From CAG-552 sp964516925 (GTDB lineage Bacteria > Bacillota > Clostridia > Christensenellales > Pumilibacteraceae), in assembly GCA_964516925.1 (NCBI GenBank), contig CAZEXL010000007.1, positions 1 to 64,000 on the forward strand: a stretch of DNA of 64,000 nucleotides. The letters are read 5' to 3'. Both the position numbers and the translations under genes were made by a program. Numbering within the stretch: position 1 is the stretch's first letter; the number at the start of each line of letters is the position of its first letter. Shown here in pieces: positions 28,784 through 36,602 of the stretch. A model generated the notes under the pieces. It did not search any database. It was not told the DNA's origin and was given only the letters and a program-made list of their open reading frames with translations.

Positions 28784-30109
28784 CTAGGCTTCGTCGTGCT
28801 CAGACTGCGTCTCCGTTTCGATAATTTCTACCTTAACTTCCAATACTTTTCTGGCGTTAGCTTTAAGTACGGAAAATTTAAGATTTTCGAACGTAAACTC
28901 TTCACCGGGCAACGGAATGCGTTTTAACTGTTCGGTAACGAAACCGCCCACCGTAGTAGACTCGAATTCCTCGTCCGTATCGGTACTTTTGCCCACGATT
29001 TCAAACAGATCCGCAAGGTTTTCCGCCCCGCTTACCGTCCATACGTTTTGCGCAGTTTCCTTTACCAGAATTTCTTCTTCGTCGAACTCGTCGTAAATCT
29101 CGCCTACGAGCTCCTCGATAATATCCTCGAGCGTAACGATACCCTCGGTGCCGCCAAACTCGTCGATAACGACGGCAAGGTGCACCTTAGTTTTTTGCAT
29201 ATGTCTCAAAAGCGCGCTTATCTTCATATTGCGCGATACGCACACGCTGTTTTGAAGTATCGGTCGAATATCGGTCTTGTTGTCGTTGTAAAGCTCGTAA
29301 AAACCTTTGATGTGAATAACGCCGATAATGGTATCCAGCGATTCGTGATACACCGGCAACCTAGAAAAGCCCTTGTCGGAGAACACCTTGGCTATGCTTT
29401 CCATATCCATATCGTCGGGAATAGCCACTACGTTAACGCGCGGCACCATAATATCGTAAACGTCCACGTCGTCGAACTCGATAGCCGAACGAATAAGCTT
29501 AGACTCGTGCTCGTCGATCTCGCCCTCTTTTTTTGCTTCCTCGACTATGGTAATAAGTTCGTCCTCGGTAATGGACGCCTCCTTTTTGCCGCCTACCAGC
29601 TTTTTGATAAACGACAAAAGCCACGTTAGCGGAAAGAAAATCGTCAAAAAGAACGACGTAATCGGCAACATCGCCATAGCGAACGACTCGGCGTGTTCTT
29701 TTGCGTACGTCTTTGGCATTACTTCGCCGAAAATAAGTACGACCACGGTAGTCACTACGGTAGAAACTACGGGCGCAACGTCCTCTTTGCCTACGAGCAG
29801 CGCAACGAACATTACCGTAGCAAGCGACGAAGCCGCAATGTTTACGATATTGTTGCCGACCAGCATGGCAGAAAGAAGTCTGTCGTAATTGTCCAGATGT
29901 TTAAGAACCTTTGCGGCTTTTTTTGCGCGCCCCGGCTCATTGCTTTCTATATTCTTAAGTCGTATCTTGTTGCACGACGTATACGCCGTTTCCGTACCGG
30001 AAAAGTAGAACGAAAGCAAAAGTAGCAATACTAAAACGATTATCACCCAAGGATAATCGTCGTTGGTTATAGCGGAAATTAAATTCAAGCACCGACTGGC
30101 AGGGTCCAT
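28784..30109 (-). CDS. CNNM/CorC-type (hemolysin C-like) transporter, 441 aa
   Basis: Domains in order: a DUF21/CNNM membrane part with three to four segments (SFYFSGTETAYTSCNKIRLKNI; MLVGNNIVNIAASSLAT; VLIFGEVMPKTYA), a pair of CBS domains (about 205-330, starting DIMVPRVNVVAIP), then a CorC_HlyC domain (about 345-430). The CNNM family exports Mg2+ or couples to Na+; CBS domains bind nucleotides. In-place motif IDEFGGTEGIVTLEDIIEELVGEI is typical. Ribosome-binding site AAGGAAGG is about 16 bases upstream, longer than usual. Confidence 0.92.
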   Translation of the reverse strand: MDPASRCLNLISAITNDDYPWVIIVLVLLLLLSFYFSGTETAYTSCNKIRLKNIESNEPGRAKKAAKVLKHLDNYDRLLSAMLVGNNIVNIAASSLATVMFVALLVGKEDVAPVVSTVVTTVVVLIFGEVMPKTYAKEHAESFAMAMLPITSFFLTIFFPLTWLLSFIKKLVGGKKEASITEDELITIVEEAKKEGEIDEHESKLIRSAIEFDDVDVYDIMVPRVNVVAIPDDMDMESIAKVFSDKGFSRLPVYHESLDTIIGVIHIKGFYELYNDNKTDIRPILQNSVCVSRNMKISALLRHMQKTKVHLAVVIDEFGGTEGIVTLEDIIEELVGEIYDEFDEEEILVKETAQNVWTVSGAENLADLFEIVGKSTDTDEEFESTTVGGFVTEQLKRIPLPGEEFTFENLKFSVLKANARKVLEVKVEIIETETQSEHDEA

Positions 30110-30161
30110 ATTAAGTTGTGTTTAACCTTCCTTGTAAATTATTTTTAGTTAATGTTTACTA

Positions 30162-30190
30162 TTTATACCACAAAACGCGAATAAAATCAA
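30162..30190 (-). promoter_or_regulatory. Promoter of the CNNM gene
   Basis: TTGATT (30185-30190), 17 bases, TATAAA (30162-30167), with TG one base before the -10. Confidence 0.6.
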
Positions 30191-30201
30191 CCGTTTTTGG
30201 C

Positions 30202-30768
30202 TTATTTTTGATTATTTTTAGCGGCAATAAGCGTCGCTGCAATAATTTTGGCATGATCGAACGCCAAAACGTCGTCGGTTACTATTTTCGTTTCGTCATA
30301 GTCTAGTTGACCGCATTCGTTAAGCTTAATGCTTAAAACGACTTTTTGCTTTCCTACAGTAAGCTCGCCTTCGCAAAGCGATACCGGCACGAAATCCGCC
30401 CACGCCGCGTCGTCGCCGCCGCTAGGCTTTCCGTCCGAGCTTTTTGCCGTAAACACAAGGCTAATGTTCCAATCGCGCGGATCTCGATTTGGCGTAGAGG
30501 CAAACCCGAATTGACGCAGCTCGGTTACTTTAAGCCCCGTTTCTTCTTTCAATTCGCGCGCAACGGCTTGTTCGGCGCTTTCGCCGTACTCTATAAATCC
30601 GCCCGGCAAAGCTAATCTGCCCTTAAACGGAAAATTGCCTCGCCTTACCAGCAGAATTTCGTCTTTTCTAAATACGACGCAGTCCACCGCCACCGACGGA
30701 TGCCGATAAAGCGACGGATCGTAATTACGCAAAAATTCCTCTTCGGTTTGATATTCTTTTTTGCTCAT
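30202..30768 (-). CDS. Nudix hydrolase, 188 aa
   Basis: Complete Nudix box at about 57-79 (G-x5-E-x7-REL-x-EE-x-G-L), the Mg2+-binding catalytic motif for cleaving nucleoside diphosphates linked to another group. The N-terminus (DPSLYRHPSVAVDCVVF) is like the ADP-ribose/NADH-type or NrtR-like Nudix group, but it lacks a winged helix. Substrate not predictable. The ATG overlaps the stop of the metallohydrolase gene as ATGA. Last gene of the rplI operon. Confidence 0.92.
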   Translation of the reverse strand: MSKKEYQTEEEFLRNYDPSLYRHPSVAVDCVVFRKDEILLVRRGNFPFKGRLALPGGFIEYGESAEQAVARELKEETGLKVTELRQFGFASTPNRDPRDWNISLVFTAKSSDGKPSGGDDAAWADFVPVSLCEGELTVGKQKVVLSIKLNECGQLDYDETKIVTDDVLAFDHAKIIAATLIAAKNNQK

Positions 30769-32087
30769 CGCCTTTTGCCTCGCTTCGTCTTGGTCTTACG
30801 TTTCGACTTTTTACTTCCTGCCGCTAAAACGATTATCACTAACGTCACTACGACGGCTATTATTATAACCTTTACGTAAAGTTCCAATCCCTTCCACAGC
30901 TCTAGTACGTCGATGGCTTCGCTCGTTTGCTCGCCGTTTGCGTTCGCGCTTTCGTTCCCCGAATTTTCATTTTCCGAACTGCCGCCCGAGCTCTCGTTAC
31001 CCGAACTGCCGCCGCCCGAACTGCCGCCGGTACGATCGCCGTAAACCACCTTGTATTCGCCGTCCGCTTGCGTTATCGATATTACGATATCGCTTACCAC
31101 GTCGGTACGCAAAACGTTGTCCGAAGTAAATCCCAGCAAGCTCAGCCTAGTAAGCACTTCTTCGTGCGGATGCCCGTAACTGTTGCCCGCACCGCAGCTT
31201 ATAATTACGAACACGCCGCTTCTTAACGAGCTTTTAGTCATAACGTTAAGATAGTCTTCGCTGCTACTGGTGCGACTGCCGTGGTGCCCGAGTTTTATTA
31301 CGTCGGCACTGAAATCTTTGAATACTGCGTATCTGCCCTCGCCGCTCTTTGCCGCAGTAACAAATTCCGTTTCGTTGTTTTGTTCGGCGTCACCGCTTAA
31401 AACCACGTTTTTGCCGCGATAGTTGATTACGATTATGGGCGAATAATTGTTATGATCGGAATATTTGGGCGAAAGCGGCGAATAGAAGTTAATCGAATAC
31501 TCTTCGTCGCTAGTGGACGTAATAACGTTTTGAGTGTCGTCGTAAGGATTAACGACTATAACTTCGTCGGCGCACGCATACGCCGCTTGCAAAGCATTGT
31601 GATAGGTCTTCGTGCTTTTTTCGCCGTGTTCGTCGCCCCAAAACGAATTGCGAGCTTCGCTGCCGCTGCATGCAGGATCGCCGCTACAGCCCGAATATTT
31701 ACATTCTTCGTTGGGACGATAAATCGTTTTGGCTGGGAACAATCCGAGGACGTACGCCATACTGCCTATATGGTCGGAGTCGGAATGAGTAAGAATAGCG
31801 AAGTCGAAATACTCTATGGTATTGCCTTCGTCGTCCGTTATATTTTGCGTTATGTATTCGTTAAGCTTGTTTTTTACGCTCGTTTTGTTTTCGCCTGCGT
31901 CGATAAGCATAGTTCTGTCGTCGGGCAGTTCTACTACGCAAGCGTCGCCTTGACCGACGTCGATAAAGTGAACGGTAAGCTCGCCTATCGAAATAACGCC
32001 GTCCGCTTGAACCGAGCGAACGGGCGTTACGAAAAGCGCTGTTACCGCCATAATAAAACCTAGTAGTAATAACGATATTCTTTTCAC
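30765..32087 (-). CDS. Secreted ComEC/Rec2-like metallo-beta-lactamase-fold hydrolase, 440 aa
   Basis: Starts HFIDVGQGDACVVELPDDRTMLIDAG, then the metal motif THSDSDH (about 100-106) and later KLGHHGSRTSS, as in the C-terminal hydrolase domain of competence protein ComEC. It has no ComEC channel. A signal peptide (from the GTG at 32087) is followed by the hydrolase, a Ser/Gly/Glu/Asn-rich linker, a membrane segment and a KKSKRKTKTKRGKRR tail, so the enzyme faces outward, anchored at its C-terminus. GTG start is preferred because it gives a clean signal peptide; AGGAG lies about 12 bases upstream. Proposed role: extracellular nuclease or phosphodiesterase. Confidence 0.85.
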   Translation of the reverse strand: MKRISLLLLGFIMAVTALFVTPVRSVQADGVISIGELTVHFIDVGQGDACVVELPDDRTMLIDAGENKTSVKNKLNEYITQNITDDEGNTIEYFDFAILTHSDSDHIGSMAYVLGLFPAKTIYRPNEECKYSGCSGDPACSGSEARNSFWGDEHGEKSTKTYHNALQAAYACADEVIVVNPYDDTQNVITSTSDEEYSINFYSPLSPKYSDHNNYSPIIVINYRGKNVVLSGDAEQNNETEFVTAAKSGEGRYAVFKDFSADVIKLGHHGSRTSSSEDYLNVMTKSSLRSGVFVIISCGAGNSYGHPHEEVLTRLSLLGFTSDNVLRTDVVSDIVISITQADGEYKVVYGDRTGGSSGGGSSGNESSGGSSENENSGNESANANGEQTSEAIDVLELWKGLELYVKVIIIAVVVTLVIIVLAAGSKKSKRKTKTKRGKRR

Positions 32088-32103
32088 GTTGGGTATAATT
32101 CTC

Positions 32104-32955
32104 CTACACAATTAACGTATCGAACAACTTTTTTACGTCTTCCGTCTTTTGCTTGGCCGCTTCGTAGCCGAGCTTTATCATTTCCTCGTAGCCGTCTTTT
32201 TTGGCTGCCGAAAATTTGGATAAATCGGCAGAAATAATCACGTCGGACAATCTTAGCCCCTCTTCGGAGGTATGCGCCGACATAATATTATACGTGGCTT
32301 TTATTACGTCCAACAGTCCTAGCTCGTTCGTGCCGCCGCCGCGCGTAGGATTTACGTCTACCGTAACGACGAAGTCCGCTCCGAACATCTTGCACACCGA
32401 AGCCGGAATGTTGTTAAGCACGCCGCCGTCTACTAGGTGCTTCTCTCCGATTACGACAGGTCTGAACACGATGGGCACGGCGCACGACGAACTTACCGCC
32501 TGGTCTACGCTGCCGCTGTCGAAGATTACGGGTTTGCCGGTAACGAGGTCGACCGCAACGCAGCTAAACGGACGAAGCATATCTTCGATATTCATATTGC
32601 CCATGCGCCGCGTGAATATGTTGCCTATTGCAAGCGGATCGGAACCTATAAACAGTTTGCTCGTTTTTACGTCGCGAAGTTGCAGTTCGTGCGAATACGC
32701 AATTAAATCGTCGGCGGCAATACCTGCGCAATAAAACGCACCGACCAAGCTGCCCACGCTGGTGCCGCAACAAAGATCGAAGTTAAAGCCCGCTTCTTCA
32801 AACGCCTTAAGTGCGCCTATGTGCGCAAATCCTCTGGCGCCGCCGCCGCCAAGACACAACGCCACTTTGGGCTTGCGACCTTTTGCCTCTTCCTTCTTAA
32901 CTAACGCCTCGCCTTTGTCTTTTTTGCCACGCCTAAAAAACGAAAGCAATCCCAT
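32104..32955 (-). CDS. Patatin-like phospholipase (RssA/YlbK type), 283 aa
   Basis: Oxyanion loop LGGGGARG (about 35-42), nucleophile elbow GTSVG (Ser66) and catalytic DGG (Asp176, LVDGGVLNNIP) give the Ser-Asp dyad of the patatin family. No signal peptide; the basic N-terminus (FFRRGKKDKGEALVKKEEAKGRKPK) may touch the membrane. Probably an intracellular lipid acyl hydrolase. One base separates its start from the stop of rplI. Confidence 0.93.
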   Translation of the reverse strand: MGLLSFFRRGKKDKGEALVKKEEAKGRKPKVALCLGGGGARGFAHIGALKAFEEAGFNFDLCCGTSVGSLVGAFYCAGIAADDLIAYSHELQLRDVKTSKLFIGSDPLAIGNIFTRRMGNMNIEDMLRPFSCVAVDLVTGKPVIFDSGSVDQAVSSSCAVPIVFRPVVIGEKHLVDGGVLNNIPASVCKMFGADFVVTVDVNPTRGGGTNELGLLDVIKATYNIMSAHTSEEGLRLSDVIISADLSKFSAAKKDGYEEMIKLGYEAAKQKTEDVKKLFDTLIV

Positions 32956-32956
32956 G

Positions 32957-33400
32957 CTATTCGCCCTCGACTACTACTTTAAGCTTAGCTGATACTTCGG
33001 CGTACGGCTTTACGGTTACGGTGTGAGTACCGACCGTTTTGATAGGTTCGGGCAAGACGATCTTCTTTTTGTCGATTTCTATGCCCTCTTTGCCGAGCGC
33101 GTCGGCAATAGCCTGAGTATTAAGCGCTCCGAAAATTTTACCCGTTTCGGACACCTTGAGTTTTACGGTTACGCTCATGCCGTTAAGTCGCTTTGCAAGT
33201 TCTTCGGCTTCGGCTTTTTCCACTTTTTTATGATAGTCCGCCGCCGCTTGCGAAACCTTTAAGCTGTTAAGATTAACGCTGGTTGCTTCGATAGCCAGCT
33301 TGTTTTTAAGCAAGAAGTTGCGCGCGTATCCGTCGTTAACGTCGATAACGTCGCCCTTTTTGCCCTGAGCTTTTACGTCTTTTACTAAGATTACTTTCAT
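32957..33400 (-). CDS. rplI: Ribosomal protein bL9
   Basis: 147 residues, the usual length. N-terminal L9 signature KVILVKDVKAQGKKGDVIDVNDGYARNFLL, a long connecting helix and the C-terminal domain (GKIFGALNTQAIADAL). It has a consensus promoter and AAGGAG before the ATG. In many Bacillota rplI is followed by dnaB; here the neighbours are a patatin and a metallohydrolase, an unusual setting. Confidence 0.97.
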   Translation of the reverse strand: MKVILVKDVKAQGKKGDVIDVNDGYARNFLLKNKLAIEATSVNLNSLKVSQAAADYHKKVEKAEAEELAKRLNGMSVTVKLKVSETGKIFGALNTQAIADALGKEGIEIDKKKIVLPEPIKTVGTHTVTVKPYAEVSAKLKVVVEGE

Positions 33401-33430
33401 TTTAGTAGCTCCTTTTTGTCGTTTATATAA

Positions 33431-33459
33431 ATTATACAGTATACTTTGCCGTTTGTCAA
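33431..33459 (-). promoter_or_regulatory. Consensus promoter of the rplI operon
   Basis: TTGACA (33454-33459), 17 bases, TATAAT (33431-33436): both boxes perfect. Confidence 0.9.
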
Positions 33460-33479
33460 TAAGGTTTTATCGTTTGCTT

Positions 33480-33902
33480 CTATCTTTTTTCGCATAGCCT
33501 TTTTACCGTTTGGCGTAACGCCGCTATGGCTTCGTCGGGCTCGAATACGTCTTTTACCGTCTGTTCCATAGGGCAAATTCCGTCGCCCGTTCGATTACGA
33601 ATGACGTCCGCGTACGTATCGCAAGAATACTTTATGCCGAATTCGTTTAAAACCGGCAATGCCGCCTTGCTTAATACGACGGCGTAAAGTTCGACTATGC
33701 CTGCTTTAGCGTAAACGAACGCCGCTGCCTTGCCTACGATTTTATCCGCCGCCGCGCCCCCGAAATAGTCGCAGTTGCTATCCAAAAATCTTAAAAGCGG
33801 CTTTATTCCGCGCTCGTTGCTTACAAACGTCTTGTCGCCCTTTACTATTGCACACCTTACGTCGCCCGTAAGCAGTTCTTTTGCTTTTGTAATATCGTTC
33901 AT
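33480..33902 (-). CDS. DUF1893 family protein, 140 aa
   Basis: Small cytosolic protein with the DUF1893 pattern: AKELLTGDVRCAIVKGDKTFVSNERGIKPLLRFLD, GGAAADKIVGKAAAFVYAKAGI, and CPMEQTVKDV. The fold is known to resemble cytidine deaminases, but a reaction has not been shown. The central GxAAAxLxxxxGxxxVYA motif is intact. ATG at 33902 follows AGAGGAAG. Own promoter. Confidence 0.85.
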   Translation of the reverse strand: MNDITKAKELLTGDVRCAIVKGDKTFVSNERGIKPLLRFLDSNCDYFGGAAADKIVGKAAAFVYAKAGIVELYAVVLSKAALPVLNEFGIKYSCDTYADVIRNRTGDGICPMEQTVKDVFEPDEAIAALRQTVKRLCEKR

Positions 33903-33925
33903 AACGTTCTTCCTCTTGCCTTGCG

Positions 33926-33955
33926 ATTGTAGCATAATCGATGAGAAAATGTCAA
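33926..33955 (-). promoter_or_regulatory. Promoter of the DUF1893 gene
   Basis: TTGACA (33950-33955), 18 bases, TACAAT (33926-33931), extended -10 (TGC before it). Confidence 0.8.
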
Positions 33956-33965
33956 TAAAAACGCA

Positions 33966-34515
33966 ACCTTACTTTTCTTCCGTGACTTACTTTTCTTCCG
34001 TGAAGAAAAGTAAGCAAAAGAAGCTTAATAGAATATTATTGTTAACGGTGGCGAGTTTGATTGTACCACTTTCTTTTCTTCCGTGACTTACCTTTCTTCC
34101 GTGAAGAAAAGTAAGCAAAAGAAGCTTGAGGAATTAAGCGGTAGTTTGTTGCTAAAACAAGCAGTTTATAAGTGCATATTTTCTTTATGTCATTCTGAGC
34201 CGCAGGCGAAGAATCTCGCGGAAGCGTTACCTTATTGGGTTTTGCTTGGCAATAGTACGCTTGATTGTGCACTTTCTTTTCTTCCGTGACTTACCTTTCT
34301 TCCGTGAAGAAAAGTAAGCAAAAGNNNNNNNNNNNNNNNNNNNNNNNNNNNNNNNNNNNNNNNNNNNNNNNNNNNNNNNNNNNNNNNNNNNNNNNNNNNN
34401 NNNNNNNNNNNNNNNNNNNNNNNNATCTCGCGGAAGCGTTACCTTATTGGGTTTTGCTTGGCAATAGTACGCTTGATTGGCACTTTCTTTTCTTCCGTGA
34501 AGAAGGTAAGAAAAA
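33966..34515. repeat. Tandem 203-bp REP-type repeats, gap inside
   Basis: No gene in this stretch. Units begin at 34067, 34270 and (partial) 34481, with a related partial unit before them. Each has the palindrome CTTTCTTCCGTGAAGAAAAG, AAGCAAAAGAAGCTT, the word CATTCTGAGC...GAAGAATCTCGCGGAAGC and TTTTGCTTGGCAATAGTACGCTTG. Replacing the 100 N with about 92 bases keeps the 203-bp period. Short frames here are repeat-derived. Confidence 0.85.
34325..34424. other. Assembly gap of 100 N
   Basis: Placeholder within the second copy of the 203-bp repeat. Confidence 0.95.
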
Positions 34516-34595
34516 CGCGCTTTTAAGGTAATTGCCCTTAAAAGCGCGCCAAGTCGTTGCGTTTTACCGCAACTAATATGGGGGGGGAAAACTAA

Positions 34596-35144
34596 TTAAT
34601 CGTTAGCCAAAAGCAACGCACCGATCTGCGTAACGATTTCTTTTGCCGTATCGGCGTCAACCTTTACCTTAAGCTTTTTGTTCTTCTTTTCGGTAAGCTG
34701 CAAACCCATACTTGCATACACCGACAACCCGTACCCGCACGAATTACCGCACACAACAAGCGTAAGCGCAGTATTCTTCTTAAACAATAAAACCAATCCG
34801 ATTATCGCAAGAACTGCTCCGATAACTATAAATACAACCATAGGCGCGGCAGCACCGATACCTATGCAACCAAGCGCGATAATCAATAAAATAATAGCTA
34901 TCACTTTAAAATTTTGAATGCCCGCAGATACCGATATGTTGGACACGTTGTCGCGACGAATTTCGTTTCGGACTATTTTGTTACCATTAGAATAATGATA
35001 ATTGCTTAATGCAATAACTCTTTTGTCGGTAACGAGCAATTCGTGTACCGAGCCCACGCTGCCCTTCGTTTTTGCATACGTCCATGACTTAATCATTTTT
35101 TCATTTTCAGCCAAACCGTATACGGATTGATCAACTTCACTCAC
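34596..35144 (-). CDS. Small membrane protein with PH-like N-terminus, 182 aa
   Basis: N-terminal part (WTYAKTKGSVGSVHELLVTDKRVIALS...RRDNVSNISVSAG) looks like the bacterial PH-like domains that recur in membrane proteins of unknown function. Two adjacent membrane segments follow (about 82-104 and 104-124), then a C-terminal domain (TALTLVVCGNSCGYGLSVYASMG...VDADTAKEIVTQIGALLLAND). GTG start with GGAGG nine bases upstream. It is divergent from an XRE regulator with a shared inverted repeat, suggesting control by it. Function unknown. Confidence 0.78.
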   Translation of the reverse strand: MSEVDQSVYGLAENEKMIKSWTYAKTKGSVGSVHELLVTDKRVIALSNYHYSNGNKIVRNEIRRDNVSNISVSAGIQNFKVIAIILLIIALGCIGIGAAAPMVVFIVIGAVLAIIGLVLLFKKNTALTLVVCGNSCGYGLSVYASMGLQLTEKKNKKLKVKVDADTAKEIVTQIGALLLAND

Positions 35145-35177
35145 TTTTACGTACCTCCTAGTGAACTTATTGCGAAG

Positions 35178-35206
35178 ATTGTAGCATAATTTAACTATAA
35201 TGTCAA
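35178..35206 (-). promoter_or_regulatory. Promoter of the PH-like membrane protein
   Basis: TTGACA (35201-35206), 17 bases, TACAAT (35178-35183). AGGAGGT precedes the GTG start. Confidence 0.8.
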
Positions 35207-35235
35207 CTAAATTCTGATATATATGTAGTTAAATT
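35188..35235. promoter_or_regulatory. Candidate XRE operator pair
   Basis: AATTTAACTA (35188-35197) and its exact inverse TAGTTAAATT (35226-35235) lie 38 bases apart centre to centre, one in the promoter spacer of the membrane gene and the other just before the -10 of the XRE gene. Confidence 0.55.
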
Positions 35236-35241
35236 TTATAG

Positions 35242-35247
35242 TATAAT
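35242..35247 (+). promoter_or_regulatory. -10 box of the 104-aa XRE gene
   Basis: A perfect TATAAT; no good -35 at the normal distance, so an activator or weak promoter is possible. It overlaps the ATG of the longest frame, which is why the start at 35282 was chosen. Confidence 0.5.
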
Positions 35248-35281
35248 GAAAAAAATCGGAGTTTCGATATTAAAAATCACC

Positions 35282-35596
35282 ATGAACGTTATAAAAAGAC
35301 TAAATGAATTAAGGCTAGAACGAAATTTAAGCGTATACCGTCTGTCGGAATTGTCCGGCATAAATCAATCTACGCTTGCAAACACCTTTTCCAGAGGCAC
35401 GACGCCCTCTATTCAAACGTTGGAAAAACTTTGTGAAACTATGGGAATAACGCTTTCTCAATTTTTTGAAGAGGACGACGAGCAAATGTTGCTTACTAAA
35501 AGCGAAAGAGAACTGATGCTTAACTACCGCAAACTACCCGCCGAAGTTAAAGAAGCAATCGCGCAAATGATAAAATCGGTAAGCGAAATACGCTAG
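35282..35596 (+). CDS. XRE family regulator, 104 aa
   Basis: Helix-turn-helix (residues 1-65): VIKRLNELRLERNLSVYRLSELSGINQSTLANTFSRGTTPSIQTLEKLCETMGITLSQFF, followed by a helical tail (SERELMLNYRKLPAEVKEAIAQMIKSV) typical of dimerising XRE proteins. Start at 35282 replaces an earlier ATG lying in the TATAAT box. GGAG sits 20 bases before the ATG, too far to be a clear ribosome-binding site. Probably controls the divergent membrane gene. Confidence 0.9.
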   Translation: MNVIKRLNELRLERNLSVYRLSELSGINQSTLANTFSRGTTPSIQTLEKLCETMGITLSQFFEEDDEQMLLTKSERELMLNYRKLPAEVKEAIAQMIKSVSEIR

Positions 35597-35630
35597 AAAA
35601 AAACGGACAATTTTAGGATTGTCCGTTTTT
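35597..35630. terminator. Bidirectional terminator
   Basis: ACGGACAAT / ATTGTCCGT stem between A and T runs, between the converging XRE and PflX-like genes. Confidence 0.9.
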
Positions 35631-35651
35631 GTTAATTGAATAATCGCAACG

Positions 35652-36494
35652 CTAAAAGCTAGGCGTGTATGTGTCGGAAGCCGAATCGCGATACTGCATA
35701 AAGCCCTTTAGCCCCAGCGACGCGGCTACGTCGACTACACTGTCGTATTCGAACGACGTTACAGTGCGGTTAAGCTCGCTTGCGCCGCGATTGAACTTAG
35801 GCGTGTACTGACTCATAATGCTTACGTATGCGCCGTGAAAATGCTCGGCAATATACCTTATTATATTTATACTGTCCTTGCGCTGTCCCGGCAAAACGAG
35901 GTGACGTACAACAACGCCTTTTTGAATAATTCCGTCCTTTATAACTACGTCGCCAACTTGATCTATCATTTTGGCGATTGTTTTTTTTGCCACCTCGGGA
36001 TAGTCGGGCGCAAGCGAATATTTTGCCGCAAGCTCGGACGAAAAATACTTAAAGTCAGGCAAATACACGTCTACCAACCCGTTAAGTTCGCTTAAGTCCC
36101 CTTCGTAGCCACTGCTGTTGTACACGACCGGCACGGTAAGCCGAGGCTTTATTTTACGCAAAACGGAAGCCACGTAAGGCACGAGATGCGCCGCCGTAAC
36201 CAAATTTACGTTATGAACGCCGCTTTTCGAAAGCTTTAAAATTTCGTCGGCAAGACGATCCTCGGAATAATACTCGCCCTTGCCTTCGTGACTTATCGAG
36301 CGGTTCTGACAAAAACAGCACCTTAAATTACAGCCCGAAAAGAACACCGCTCCGCTGCCCTTCGTTCCGCTGATTATAGGCTCCTCGTAATAATGAGTCA
36401 TTATTTTGGCTACTTTAAGTCCGTTTACGCCGCAAAAGCCGCTCTTGCCTTGATCGATTACGCATTGCCTAGGACAATTACCACACCTTTTCAT
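35652..36494 (-). CDS. PflX-like radical SAM protein (COG1313 type), 280 aa
   Basis: Radical SAM cluster motif GCNLRCCFCQN (CxxxCxxC), preceded by the extra N-terminal cysteines of this group (RCGNCPRQCVIDQGKSGFCGV). Overall it fits the uncharacterised pyruvate formate-lyase-activase relatives PflX/YgiQ-like of COG1313; the substrate is not known. Further family patterns: EEPIISGTKGSGAVFFSGC and LPGQRKDSINIIRYIAEH. The -10 box ends six bases before the ATG and no ribosome-binding site is present, so the mRNA is probably leaderless. Confidence 0.87.
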   Translation of the reverse strand: MKRCGNCPRQCVIDQGKSGFCGVNGLKVAKIMTHYYEEPIISGTKGSGAVFFSGCNLRCCFCQNRSISHEGKGEYYSEDRLADEILKLSKSGVHNVNLVTAAHLVPYVASVLRKIKPRLTVPVVYNSSGYEGDLSELNGLVDVYLPDFKYFSSELAAKYSLAPDYPEVAKKTIAKMIDQVGDVVIKDGIIQKGVVVRHLVLPGQRKDSINIIRYIAEHFHGAYVSIMSQYTPKFNRGASELNRTVTSFEYDSVVDVAASLGLKGFMQYRDSASDTYTPSF

Positions 36495-36500
36495 ACTCTT

Positions 36501-36529
36501 ATTGTATCATATTTTTACGGATAATTCAA
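36501..36529 (-). promoter_or_regulatory. Promoter giving a leaderless transcript (PflX-like)
   Basis: TTGAAT (36524-36529), 17 bases, TACAAT (36501-36506) with TG one base before, then six bases to the ATG. Confidence 0.75.
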
Positions 36530-36567
36530 CTAAAGAAGACTAGATAACGCTTTATTACCTCGAAGTC

Positions 36568-36596
36568 TTGCTTTTTGACACAAAACGTGCTATAAT
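36568..36596 (+). promoter_or_regulatory. Promoter giving a leaderless transcript (ABC-F)
   Basis: TTGCTT (36568-36573), 17 bases, TATAAT (36591-36596), extended -10 (TGC), then six bases to the ATG at 36603. Confidence 0.75.
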
Positions 36597-36602
36597 GCAA
36601 CT

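Noticed and set aside
36575..36596. TTGACA directly before the ABC-F -10
   Set aside because: Only 10 bases from TATAAT, too close for sigma-A; TTGCTT at 17 bases fits better.
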